From assembly GCA_020348185.1 (NCBI GenBank), contig CP070743.1, positions 366,445 to 372,055 of the forward strand: a stretch of 5,611 nt of DNA, given 5' to 3'. The position numbers were made by a program, and so were the translations under genes. The stretch comes from Nitrospirota bacterium. GTDB taxonomy: Bacteria > Nitrospirota > Nitrospiria > Nitrospirales > UBA8639. Of the stretch, positions 1 to 5,611 are shown in pieces; position 1 is the first letter of the stretch; each line of letters starts with the position of its first letter. The notes under the pieces were generated by a model, which was given only the letters and a program-made list of their open reading frames with translations, did no database searches and was not told where the DNA came from.

Positions 1-774
1 GTTTCTCGGAAAAAACTTGGTGAGTTTGAAGAAATCTTTCTCTTGTGTGAAGAACGCGGCATTCGTGCCAGGGTGGCGATCAATTTCTTTCCACATATGA
101 TCGCGAAGGTCTGTCTTGAAGAAATTGACGGAATTCCTCTCCTCACATTTAATGTTGTCCCGCATGATGAATTTGTGCTTGCACTCAAAAGAGGATTTGA
201 TATTCTTGTTTCAAGCGCTGCCATTGTCTTTTTTGCTCCTTTCTTTCTTCCGATATCCCTCGCCATAAAAGCGACTTCTCCAGGACCCGTATTTTTTAAA
301 CAGACTCGAGTGTCTCTCAATGGAAGGCATTTTACTCTTTATAAATTCCGATCAATGGTGGCAAATGCTGAGGAGAAAAAGAAGGAGTTACTCCATTTAA
401 ATCAAATGGAGGGTCCGGTATTTAAAATTGAAGATGATCCACGAGTGACCTGGGTAGGACGGTTTCTTCGAAAAACCAGTTTGGATGAATTTCCCCAATT
501 CTGGAATGTGTTAAAGGGAGATATGAGCATTATTGGGCCCCGCCCTCCGTTACCAGAAGAAGTAGAAAAATATCTGCCATGGCAACGAAGGCGGTTGAGT
601 ATGAGGCCTGGACTCACCTGTCTGTGGCAGATCAGGGGTCGTAATACCATTAGGGATTTTGAGCAATGGATCAACCTAGACTTACAATATATTGATACCT
701 GGTCGCTAGGATTGGATCTTAAAATCTTTTTGAAAACCATTCCCACAATATTACTGGCTCGAGGGGCCAAGTGA
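1..774 (+). CDS. Polyprenyl-phosphate sugar-1-phosphate transferase, C-terminal part (5' end outside window)
   Basis: This enzyme transfers a sugar-1-phosphate from a nucleotide sugar to a membrane polyprenyl phosphate, the first step of exopolysaccharide or O-antigen repeat-unit synthesis at the inner membrane face. The frame is open from base 1, giving 257 codons and then TGA, so the N-terminus is missing; a TTG at 43 is unlikely to be the true start because the upstream residues also fit the family. Residues 1-60 resemble the end of the CoA-binding-like N-terminal domain (CEERGIRAR). A hydrophobic hairpin follows at about 66-90, then the bacterial sugar transferase domain with KFRSM (115-119), the SLDEFPQFWNVLKGDMSIIG block with catalytic Asp-Glu (162-163), GPRPP (179-183) and RPGLTCLWQIRGRN. 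The architecture matches the WcaJ/WbaP-like group. The sugar specificity cannot be read from sequence. It is convergent with cysC. The family call is firm. Confidence 0.93.
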   Translation, partial: VSRKKLGEFEEIFLLCEERGIRARVAINFFPHMIAKVCLEEIDGIPLLTFNVVPHDEFVLALKRGFDILVSSAAIVFFAPFFLPISLAIKATSPGPVFFKQTRVSLNGRHFTLYKFRSMVANAEEKKKELLHLNQMEGPVFKIEDDPRVTWVGRFLRKTSLDEFPQFWNVLKGDMSIIGPRPPLPEEVEKYLPWQRRRLSMRPGLTCLWQIRGRNTIRDFEQWINLDLQYIDTWSLGLDLKIFLKTIPTILLARGAK

Positions 775-783
775 TGATGATCC

Positions 784-826
784 CTCTCGACCACTCAACT
801 TCATGAATTTGGCCAGAGGTCGAGAG
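784..826. repeat. 9-bp perfect inverted repeat just downstream of the sugar transferase
   Basis: CTCTCGACC at 784-792 is the exact reverse complement of GGTCGAGAG at 818-826, with a 25-nt loop that itself contains the palindrome TTCATGAA. It begins 10 bp after the stop codon, so it could form a 3'-end hairpin on the transferase mRNA. No T-run follows, so a classical intrinsic terminator is not supported. It could instead be a protein-binding site or chance. Confidence 0.4.
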
Positions 827-865
827 TGCTTGCCGGAGCGAAAAGGAAAAAATTCTTTGGCTGTG

Positions 866-894
866 AGCCCTTATGGGCTAGGATCTGTATTTTT
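866..894 (+). terminator. Weak candidate terminator hairpin
   Basis: AGCCC (866-870), a TTAT loop and GGGCT (875-879) form a 5-bp GC-rich stem. A run of five T begins only about 11 nt later (890-894). The stem is short and the T-run is too distant for a textbook terminator. It is listed because it lies downstream of the transferase in the convergent intergenic region, where termination is expected. Confidence 0.2.
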
Positions 895-940
895 CTGAAC
901 CGGTCAGGAAGATCAAGTTGCGGTGTCCCAGATTCATAAC

Positions 941-1072
941 TTAGTGCCTTTCTGCATTTCGGGCAGATTTCTCCTCACAGAGAAAAATGATCCTCCGACT
1001 TTGATTGTTTCTTAAAATCTGCTTATAGGCATAAAGCCGATGATCTTTAGGCTTCGTTTTACTCTTACCCAT
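941..1072 (-). CDS. Candidate small basic protein, 43 aa, function unknown
   Basis: I do not recognise this product. The minus strand has an ATG at 1072 followed by 43 codons and TAA. The start is preceded by a purine-rich AGAAAGGAAA, with the AAGGA core about 7 nt before the ATG, a better Shine-Dalgarno match than that of metG in this window. The protein starts MGKSKTKPKDHRLYAYK, is strongly basic at both ends (Lys, Arg, His), has a single Cys, a short hydrophobic patch (RRIIFLCEE), and no signal peptide or membrane segment. Before the IS inserted, its start would have been roughly 120 bp downstream of the cysC stop on the same strand, so it could have been part of that transcript. The frame stays open upstream of the ATG, which slightly weakens the start choice. 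It may also be a spurious ORF, because it is short and has no recognised homologue. Confidence 0.35.
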   Translation of the reverse strand: MGKSKTKPKDHRLYAYKQILRNNQSRRIIFLCEEKSARNAERH

Positions 1073-1167
1073 TGTGATTTCCTTTCTCCCAGACCCAAAG
1101 GCAATGACATAGCGAGTTAATTGTGAGGGTATCCGAAAAAGCAGGGAACCTTTTGATCGGTTGGTGA

Positions 1168-1229
1168 TGGCCTTCCCCCAATCTTTACTGACTGTTCCCC
1201 ATTGATGTAGTCCAATTCTTGGGCTAGTT
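1168..1229 (+). repeat. Left terminal inverted repeat of the IS3 relic
   Basis: Two blocks match the right end in inverse orientation: 1168-1182 (15 of 15) and 1211-1229 (17 of 19). The spacer between them is 28 nt here but only 6 nt at the right end. The extra 22 nt may be a degenerate tandem duplication, since TTCCCC occurs at both 1173 and 1195, exactly 22 bp apart. Confidence 0.75.
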
Positions 1230-1253
1230 GCCGGGCCAGAAAGGAGCTCATCG

Positions 1254-1526
1254 ATGGCACGGAAACGATTCAACCCTGAACAGATTGTCGCGATTCTGAG
1301 AGAAGCCGAACGCGGGGCCGATCGGCAGGCCCTCTTCCGCAAGCACGGCCTCTGCGAACAAACGTTTTATCGATGGAAACGGATGTATGGCGGGATGGGC
1401 GTGTCGGACGTGCAACGCATCAAAGCCCTGGAAGAGGAGAATCGGAAATTAAAGCAGCTGGCTGGCGAGCAAGCCCTGGTGATTGAGACGCTCAAGGAGC
1501 AGCATAACCAGCGGGGGTGGCTTTAA
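1254..1526 (+). CDS. IS3-family transposase OrfA (helix-turn-helix protein)
   Basis: This is the 90-residue DNA-binding OrfA of an IS3-family element. In this family OrfA binds the terminal repeats, and frameshifting into OrfB makes the active OrfAB transposase. The N-terminal half is the typical helix-turn-helix (KRFNPEQIVAILREAERG, then KHGLCEQTFYRWKRMYGGM at about residues 30-48). The C-terminal half is a heptad-rich leucine-zipper-like helix (IKALEEENRKLKQL) of the kind used for multimerisation. The ATG at 1254 has AAGGAG seven nt upstream at 1241-1246. The length is close to the usual 85-100 residues, so OrfA itself looks intact, but the last residues (QHNQRGWL) do not resemble the usual lysine/tryptophan-rich end and may be affected by decay. 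Without OrfB it cannot catalyse transposition. If expressed, OrfA alone could act as a repressor or inhibitor of related elements. Confidence 0.85.
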   Translation: MARKRFNPEQIVAILREAERGADRQALFRKHGLCEQTFYRWKRMYGGMGVSDVQRIKALEEENRKLKQLAGEQALVIETLKEQHNQRGWL

Positions 1527-1569
1527 ATGGGGCGAGGTGGTCACGGTACTCCAGACGAAGGGGCTGTGA

Positions 1570-1827
1570 CAATGGCTCCAGGAGAAGGGCGTCGAGCCGG
1601 TGTACATCGAGGCCGGCAGTCCGTTGGAGAATGGCTTCGTCGAAAGTTTTCACGGAAAACTTCGGGACGAGTGTTTGAACGAAGAGATCTTTTGGGGTCG
1701 GGCGGAAGCCCAGGTGATCGTGGATTGGTGGCGGAGGGTGTATAATACCGACCGGCCACACCGCTCATTGAAGTTCAAGGCTCCCGCTGAGGTCGCAGCG
1801 GCTACATCAGGAGGTTCGAGAAACTAG
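1570..1827 (+). pseudogene. IS3-family transposase OrfB, C-terminal remnant
   Basis: The 85 residues from 1570 to the TAG at 1825-1827 match the end of the OrfB integrase-like catalytic domain: QWLQEKGVEPVYIEAGSP, then LENGFVESFHGKLRDECLN, and later WWRRVYNTDRPHRSLKFKAP. The Glu of FVESF is the third acidic residue of the DDE triad. The part carrying both catalytic Asp residues is absent, because only about 40 bp separate the OrfA stop from this fragment. A TGA at 1567-1569 in the same frame closes it upstream. Codons 1528-1566 read WGEVVTVLQTKGL, which could be a scrap of the OrfB N-terminus next to the deletion junction; that is tentative. A complete OrfB has about 270-300 residues, so roughly 70 percent is lost. 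A GTG at 1600 is a possible but probably meaningless start. The stop codon lies inside the right terminal repeat. Confidence 0.88.
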
Positions 1828-1861
1828 CTCCAGAATTGGAGTAACCATTGGGGGAAGGCCA
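1822..1861 (-). repeat. Right terminal inverted repeat of the IS3 relic
   Basis: The reverse complement of this 40-nt segment begins TGGCCTTCCCCCAAT and continues through GGTTAC to a 19-nt block ending GCTAGTT. Both blocks have partners at the left end (1168-1182 and 1211-1229). The orfB stop codon at 1825-1827 lies within it, which is common in compact IS3-family elements. Confidence 0.78.
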
Positions 1862-1887
1862 ATAATCCTCATATCCCTGGACTATTT

Positions 1888-2439
1888 TCAGATTAGACTT
1901 TCTGGAATATATTTTAGTTTGACTAGTTCAGTGAGAATTTTCTGCAAACTTTCCTCAGGCTTCTCTTCATCGGTTCGGACAATAATTTCTGGTTTTTCGG
2001 GAGGCTCGTAGGGATCTGATATGCCCGTAAAGTTGGAAATTTCTCCCCTGTTCGCCTTGGCGTACAACCCCTTGGGGTCTCGTTGTATGCACATTTGTAG
2101 GGGGCATTGTACAAAAACTTCAACAAAGTCTTTGATTTCCGCTCTGGCTTCTTCACGAGAGTTGAGATAGGGGGATATCGCTGCGACGATCGTAATTCCT
2201 CCGATATTGGTGAGCAGTTTTGCCACATAGGCAATGCGCCGGATATTTTCTTCCCGATCCTCGTGCGAGTATCCCAGCCCTTTTGTCAATCGCTTTCGAA
2301 CCTCGTCTCCATCTAAAATTTGCACGGGTAGGTGAAATTGTTTGAGTCTCTCAGCCAACATTTTCGATAAGGTGCTTTTCCCGGCTCCTGGGAGGCCGGT
2401 AAACCATACAGTGAAACCGGAATTTGGATAGTTCTTCAT
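1888..2439 (-). CDS. cysC: Adenylylsulfate (APS) kinase
   Basis: This cytoplasmic enzyme phosphorylates adenosine 5'-phosphosulfate with ATP to give PAPS, used by sulfotransferases or for assimilatory sulfate reduction. At 183 residues it is a normal single-domain CysC without a fused ATP sulfurylase. The P-loop is GLPGAGKST (15-23). LDGDEVR (42-48) and LGYSHEDREENIRRI (55-69) are the APS-binding signatures. ISPY (88-91) holds the conserved active-site Ser, and KGLYAKANRGEISNFTGISDPYEPPEKPEI is the typical C-terminal lid and substrate loop. The ATG at 2439 follows GAAGGAAAAACA, an AAGGA Shine-Dalgarno core seven nt upstream, which supports this start. It lies 62 bp downstream of metG in the same direction and may be cotranscribed with it. 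No ATP sulfurylase (CysD/CysN or Sat) is in the window, so the source of APS must be encoded elsewhere. No clear terminator follows before the IS relic. Confidence 0.96.
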   Translation of the reverse strand: MKNYPNSGFTVWFTGLPGAGKSTLSKMLAERLKQFHLPVQILDGDEVRKRLTKGLGYSHEDREENIRRIAYVAKLLTNIGGITIVAAISPYLNSREEARAEIKDFVEVFVQCPLQMCIQRDPKGLYAKANRGEISNFTGISDPYEPPEKPEIIVRTDEEKPEESLQKILTELVKLKYIPESLI

Positions 2440-2501
2440 TGTTTTTCCTTCAATGATGACAGCTGGTAGGTTGGTGATGTTGTTGAGTTCAAGGCTCTGT
2501 T

Positions 2502-4514
2502 CTACTTCACCTTTTCTCCTACCGCGACTTCTTCCGAAAGCGTCACAAGCCCTTGGACTTCTTTGTCTCCGGCGGCCAGGACCATTCCTTGAGATTCTAC
2601 TCCCATGAGCTTGGTTGGCTTTAAGTTTGCCACGACCACGATGAGTTGTCCGATTAAAGATTCTGGATCGAATTTTTTGCCAATGCCAGCCACAATTTGA
2701 CGTTGGTCTTGACCTAGATCCACTTGAAGCTTCAGGAGTTTTTTGGATTTTGGAACTCGCTCCGCAGCCAATACCTTGCCTACTCTGAACTGAATTTTTT
2801 GAAAGTCTTCAATGGTTATCTGGGAATCTTGTGCCAGGGTCGATGAAATAATACCCGATGCAGGCTCTGGTGGTATCGACGCTTGGGTTTTTTCCACTTC
2901 CTTCCCCACTCCTCTTAATTGAACTTTACTCTCCTCCCTACCGTCCATAGTTTCCTTGGCATAGTCCTTTATGTCAATACGAGGAAACAGGGGGTCCCCT
3001 TTTCTTATTTGAGTGCCCGGGGAAATCATTCCCCACTTCAAATTTTCAAAAAATCGGAATGTCGAAAAAGACATTTGGAGCCCTATTTGATTTTTCATTT
3101 CTTCTGCTTTAACGGGAAGGAACGGATAGAGGGTGCCGCAAAGAAAGCCGGGAATCTGTGACATGTTAAATAATACGGTGTGGAGGCGCGCCGTTCCCTC
3201 AGGTTTTTTGGCAAGAGTCCATGGGGCGGTTTTATCGATATATTGGTTGGATAACTGTACCAAAGCCAGAATCGTTTCAAGGGCTTTATTGAATTCCAAA
3301 TTCGTGAGGTGTTTGTTGACCAATGCCGGCAAGGCTTCCGCGGTGTTTTTGAGCTGACGGTCAATTTCTTGATCGGTTGTCGTTTGCGGAGTTGGGACAA
3401 GACTATCCGTATATCGTTCTAACATTGCCAGGGATCGATTCAAAAGATTTCCCAGATCATTTGCCAGTTCTGCATTGTATCGATTGACGAACCCTTCCTC
3501 ACTAAAGTCACCATCCTGTCCGAAGGGTACTTCTCGAAGCAAAAAAAATCGAAATCCGTCAGATCCGTGAAATTTATCCACCATGGCGTATGGGTCAACG
3601 ACATTCCCCCGGCTTTTGGACATTTTTTCGCCATTGACGGTCCACCATCCATGGGCAAAAATTGTCTGAGGAAGGGGAAGGTTCATGGCCATGAGCATGG
3701 TGGACCAATATACGGCGTGGGTGGTGAGAATGTCTTTGCCGACGAGGTGAAGTGAAGCCGGCCAATATCGATCAAATGCCGGTTGGGCCGGAAGAAATTC
3801 GATGCCCGAGATGTAGTTCACCAATGCGTCGAACCATACGTAGGTGACATAGTCCCGATCAAACGGAAGTTCGATTCCCCAGGACAAACGAGATTTGGGA
3901 CGCGAGATGGACAGGTCTTCTAAAGGTTTTTGAAGAAACCCCAGGACTTCATTCCGCCGGGATTCTGGTTTAATGAAATTTGGGTGACCTTGAATATGAG
4001 CCTTAAGGCGATCCTGAAACTGGCTCATTCTGAAGAAATAGTTGCTTTCGCTCAGTTTCTCCACCGGACGCTTGCAGTCTGGGCACAGTCCCGCTTCGAC
4101 ATCTTTTTCCGTCCAGAAACGTTCATCGTAGGTGCAATACCAGCCAGTGTACTCGGCTCGGTATATCAGGTCCTTGTCCAAAAGACCTTGAAGGCATCGT
4201 TGGACAACCGATTTGTGAGGAGGATCAGTTGTTCGTATGAACCCGTCATTGGAAATGTTCAATTTTTCCCATAGGTTTTTAAATTGCGGTGTGAGCCGAT
4301 CACAGTGGGTTTGTGGATCAATACCAGCTCTGGCTGCGGCCTGTTGGACCTTTTGCCCGTGTTCGTCTAATCCCGTCAGGAAAAAGACATCCTGCCCTGT
4401 GAGACGATGAAAACGAGCAAGAACATCAGCAGCAATAGTGGTATAGGCGTGACCAATGTGTGGAACATCATTGACATAGTAAATAGGAGTGGTGACATAA
4501 AAGGTTTCAGGCAT
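2502..4514 (-). CDS. metG: Methionyl-tRNA synthetase with C-terminal tRNA-binding domain
   Basis: This cytoplasmic class I aminoacyl-tRNA synthetase charges tRNA-Met, both initiator and elongator. The 670 residues match the long bacterial form. The Rossmann catalytic domain carries the HIGH motif (19-22, after YYVNDVP), FLTGLDEHGQKV (45-56) and KMSKS (297-301). The inserted zinc knuckle has Cys127, Cys144 and Cys147, with Asp130 where many homologues have a fourth Cys. An alpha-helical anticodon-binding domain follows (about 330-500), then a low-complexity linker (about 535-562), and finally an EMAPII/Arc1p-like tRNA-binding domain (about 566-670: DFQKIQFRVGKV to VGEKVK) that usually gives dimerisation and tighter tRNA binding. 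The ATG at 4514 gives the canonical N-terminus but has no good Shine-Dalgarno; it is preceded by seven A residues. It lies 64 bp after holB, an association seen in several bacterial phyla. Confidence 0.97.
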   Translation of the reverse strand: MPETFYVTTPIYYVNDVPHIGHAYTTIAADVLARFHRLTGQDVFFLTGLDEHGQKVQQAAARAGIDPQTHCDRLTPQFKNLWEKLNISNDGFIRTTDPPHKSVVQRCLQGLLDKDLIYRAEYTGWYCTYDERFWTEKDVEAGLCPDCKRPVEKLSESNYFFRMSQFQDRLKAHIQGHPNFIKPESRRNEVLGFLQKPLEDLSISRPKSRLSWGIELPFDRDYVTYVWFDALVNYISGIEFLPAQPAFDRYWPASLHLVGKDILTTHAVYWSTMLMAMNLPLPQTIFAHGWWTVNGEKMSKSRGNVVDPYAMVDKFHGSDGFRFFLLREVPFGQDGDFSEEGFVNRYNAELANDLGNLLNRSLAMLERYTDSLVPTPQTTTDQEIDRQLKNTAEALPALVNKHLTNLEFNKALETILALVQLSNQYIDKTAPWTLAKKPEGTARLHTVLFNMSQIPGFLCGTLYPFLPVKAEEMKNQIGLQMSFSTFRFFENLKWGMISPGTQIRKGDPLFPRIDIKDYAKETMDGREESKVQLRGVGKEVEKTQASIPPEPASGIISSTLAQDSQITIEDFQKIQFRVGKVLAAERVPKSKKLLKLQVDLGQDQRQIVAGIGKKFDPESLIGQLIVVVANLKPTKLMGVESQGMVLAAGDKEVQGLVTLSEEVAVGEKVK

Positions 4515-4533
4515 TTTTTTTCGAATCCGGGTT

Positions 4534-4568
4534 GAAACTTGAAAACTGAATCTTGAAACTCGAAACTT
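4534..4568. repeat. Five-copy imperfect 7-bp tandem repeat in the holB-metG spacer
   Basis: On the plus strand the units read GAAACTT, GAAAACT, GAATCTT, GAAACTC and GAAACTT, in exact 7-bp register. In the direction of the genes the repeat is a GTTTC-rich run between the holB stop (4579) and the metG start (4514). It fills most of the 64-bp spacer and leaves no room for a normal Shine-Dalgarno apart from a distant GGA. The purpose is unknown. Confidence 0.75.
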
Positions 4569-4578
4569 TCACGTGATT

Positions 4579-5610
4579 TTATCCAACAGGTGCAGGAACA
4601 TCCCTGGACGATATGGCATCACGCAGGTGTAGCAAAAACCTTTCCAATCCCAATTGCATGTTGAGGTTTCGGTGAAGGCCAAATTCCAAGGATTGGAGTT
4701 CATCAAGAACGTTCAACAACGCGGCAGGTGACGTTCGTTTGGCGATGGTGTGTAAAGTTGGAATATCTTCCCGATACATGACCTCATTCGAGTTACACTT
4801 AAGGGTTACCAGAAGGAGATCCCTCAGGATATACCAGAACTCGTTCAGGCCTTTTTGGACTTCCCCTGGTTTTGATACGGCTTCTGCGGTATCGAGTAAA
4901 GGAGGAATGGAATCAAGAGAGCCTTCAGAGAGTAACGAAAGGTAGTGGCCCTTTCGAGCTATGACGTCCGTGATGTCGATTTGTAAAGCTTCTCCCACTC
5001 GCCCTCCACTGATACAGCTGATCAATCGTGCTTCAGATTCCGATATATTTCTCACTTCAATCAAATAGTTTTTCACATTGGCTGGAGAAGATGGTGAGAA
5101 ACGGACTACGAGACAACGAGAGGTGATGGTTGCCAGTAAGGATGAAGGCCGGTTCGTCATTAACAGAAACAGACAATGATCTGGGGGTTCCTCGAGGGTT
5201 TTCAGTAAGGCGTTGGCAGCCCCCACAGTCAATCGATCCACTTCATCGATCAGACATATTTTTCTCACTCCGATGAGCGGTCGATAGATAACATGGTGTT
5301 CAATTTCCCTTACGCGATCAATCTTGATTTGAGGGTTTTGCCCTTCAGAGTCTGGCTGAATAAAAAGGAAGTCAGGGTGTGTTTGAGCTTCAATTTGATA
5401 GCATGACTTGCAAACGCCGCAAGGATCGGGAGTCATTGATTCACGATATCTATCACAACTGATGGCTTGAGCCATGCGGATAGCCGTTAATTTTTTCCCA
5501 ATCGCGTTGTCTCCAACAAAGAGATAGGCATGAGCCAAGTGGTTTGATTGAATGGCGCGCTGAAGCCAGCCAATGGGGGCGGAGTGACCAATGATATCGG
5601 AAAAGGGCAT
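4579..5610 (-). CDS. holB: DNA polymerase III delta-prime subunit (clamp loader)
   Basis: Delta-prime is the stator subunit of the AAA+ clamp loader, which opens the beta clamp and places it on primed DNA at the replication fork. The 343-residue product has the family N-terminus (FSDIIGHSAPIGWLQRAIQ, HAYLFVGD), a P-loop-like GDNAIGKK (33-40) in which Lys replaces the usual Ser/Thr, and a zinc module with Cys52, Cys64, Cys67 and Cys70. LIDEVDRL is the Walker B region, followed by LLKTLEEPP and the SRC motif (TITSRC), which supplies the arginine finger to the neighbouring subunit. DnaX (gamma/tau) shares these motifs, but the length, the altered P-loop and the metG neighbour favour HolB. The ATG lies at 5608-5610, one base from the edge, so its ribosome binding site and upstream gene are not visible. 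The C-terminal collar domain (about 210-343) is poorly conserved, as is usual. Confidence 0.92.
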   Translation of the reverse strand: MPFSDIIGHSAPIGWLQRAIQSNHLAHAYLFVGDNAIGKKLTAIRMAQAISCDRYRESMTPDPCGVCKSCYQIEAQTHPDFLFIQPDSEGQNPQIKIDRVREIEHHVIYRPLIGVRKICLIDEVDRLTVGAANALLKTLEEPPDHCLFLLMTNRPSSLLATITSRCLVVRFSPSSPANVKNYLIEVRNISESEARLISCISGGRVGEALQIDITDVIARKGHYLSLLSEGSLDSIPPLLDTAEAVSKPGEVQKGLNEFWYILRDLLLVTLKCNSNEVMYREDIPTLHTIAKRTSPAALLNVLDELQSLEFGLHRNLNMQLGLERFLLHLRDAISSRDVPAPVG

Positions 5611-5611
5611 A

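Larger units (their letters stand above)
775..1167. other. Intergenic region between sugar transferase and IS relic
   Basis: No recognisable protein family is encoded here on either strand. The region contains the inverted repeat at 784-826, the weak hairpin at 866-879 and the candidate 43-codon minus-strand ORF at 941-1072. A longer minus-strand open frame (941-1342) exists only because it reads through into the antisense strand of the IS relic. No tRNA or promoter with both good boxes was seen. Confidence 0.5.
1168..1861 (+). mobile_element. Internally deleted IS3-family insertion sequence, about 0.69 kb
   Basis: The element starts with TG and ends with CA, as IS3-family elements do. Its outermost 15 bp are a perfect inverted repeat (TGGCCTTCCCCCAAT at 1168-1182 against 1847-1861). 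A second inverted block lies further in (1211-1229 against 1822-1840, 17 of 19 matching). Inside are an orfA of normal size and only the C-terminal portion of orfB. A full IS3-family element is usually about 1.2-1.5 kb, so around 600 bp is missing, almost all from orfB. The internal sequence is clearly richer in G+C than the neighbouring genes, which suggests foreign origin. The flanking trinucleotides (TGA at 1165-1167 and ATA at 1862-1864) do not match, so no target duplication is visible. The element is probably not autonomous but could be moved by a related transposase. Confidence 0.85.

Noticed and set aside
402..794. A 130-codon open frame on the minus strand inside the sugar transferase
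   Set aside because: It is antisense to a clearly conserved catalytic domain, has no recognisable family motif, and is best explained as a shadow.
1159..1169. 11-bp direct repeat GGTTGGTGATG shared with 2469-2479
   Set aside because: It is short, lacks further flanking similarity and overlaps the IS border by only two bases. It is probably chance.
941..1342. A 133-codon open frame on the minus strand spanning the IS left end
   Set aside because: Its N-terminal half is antisense to orfA and the terminal repeat, and it has no recognisable domain. Only the last 43 codons, with their own ribosome site, were kept as a candidate.
1527..1745. A 72-codon plus-strand frame starting ATG right after the orfA stop
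   Set aside because: The residues do not resemble OrfB. The genuine OrfB signature is in another frame across the same bases.
1163..1866. Target-site duplication around the IS relic
   Set aside because: The 3- to 5-base flanks on the two sides do not match. Either it has decayed or the ends were formed by recombination.
4534..4568. CRISPR-like array in the holB-metG spacer
   Set aside because: The units are 7 bp and directly adjacent with no spacers, so this is a simple tandem repeat.
4515..4578. T-box or other riboswitch controlling metG
   Set aside because: The spacer is only 64 bp and holds no T-box sequence, anticodon loop or terminator. Any long leader would have to lie inside holB.
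1..5611. A novel defence or multi-gene system
   Set aside because: All larger genes belong to well-known families, and the only accessory element is an IS3 relic. Nothing here supports a new system beyond the candidate small protein.

Overview
The window reads as ordinary bacterial chromosome. A housekeeping block on the minus strand (DNA polymerase III delta-prime subunit, methionyl-tRNA synthetase, APS kinase) meets the 3' end of an exopolysaccharide-type sugar transferase on the plus strand. A small decayed insertion sequence of the IS3 family lies between them. The genes are moderately AT-rich, while the IS relic is visibly richer in G+C. The host phylum cannot be fixed from the sequence. 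A Gram-negative or deep-branching lineage such as Nitrospirota is possible, but this is only a weak impression from protein style and intergenic repeats.

Layout from left to right. Positions 1-774 (+) hold the C-terminal part of a polyprenyl-phosphate sugar transferase that runs off the left edge. Positions 775-1167 are mostly non-coding, with a 9-bp inverted repeat just after the stop codon, a weak hairpin, and one candidate 43-codon gene on the minus strand (941-1072) with a good ribosome binding site. Positions 1168-1861 are the IS3 relic: long imperfect terminal inverted repeats, an intact-looking orfA (1254-1526), and only the C-terminal end of orfB (about 1570-1827), so the first two catalytic Asp residues are gone. 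Positions 1888-2439 (-) are cysC, 2502-4514 (-) metG and 4579-5610 (-) holB, whose start codon lies one base from the right edge.

The three minus-strand genes are 62-64 bp apart and read holB, metG, cysC, so they could be one transcript. The holB-metG spacer contains a five-unit 7-bp tandem repeat. metG has no obvious Shine-Dalgarno sequence, while cysC has a clear one. The sugar transferase faces them convergently across the IS relic. CysC makes PAPS, the donor for sulfation or for sulfate reduction. Its closeness to a surface-polysaccharide gene permits, but does not show, a role in sulfated glycans.

I did not find evidence for a new defence, mobile or regulatory system. The observations most worth a second look are the MITE-like IS3 deletion derivative, the candidate small protein, and the heptad repeat.
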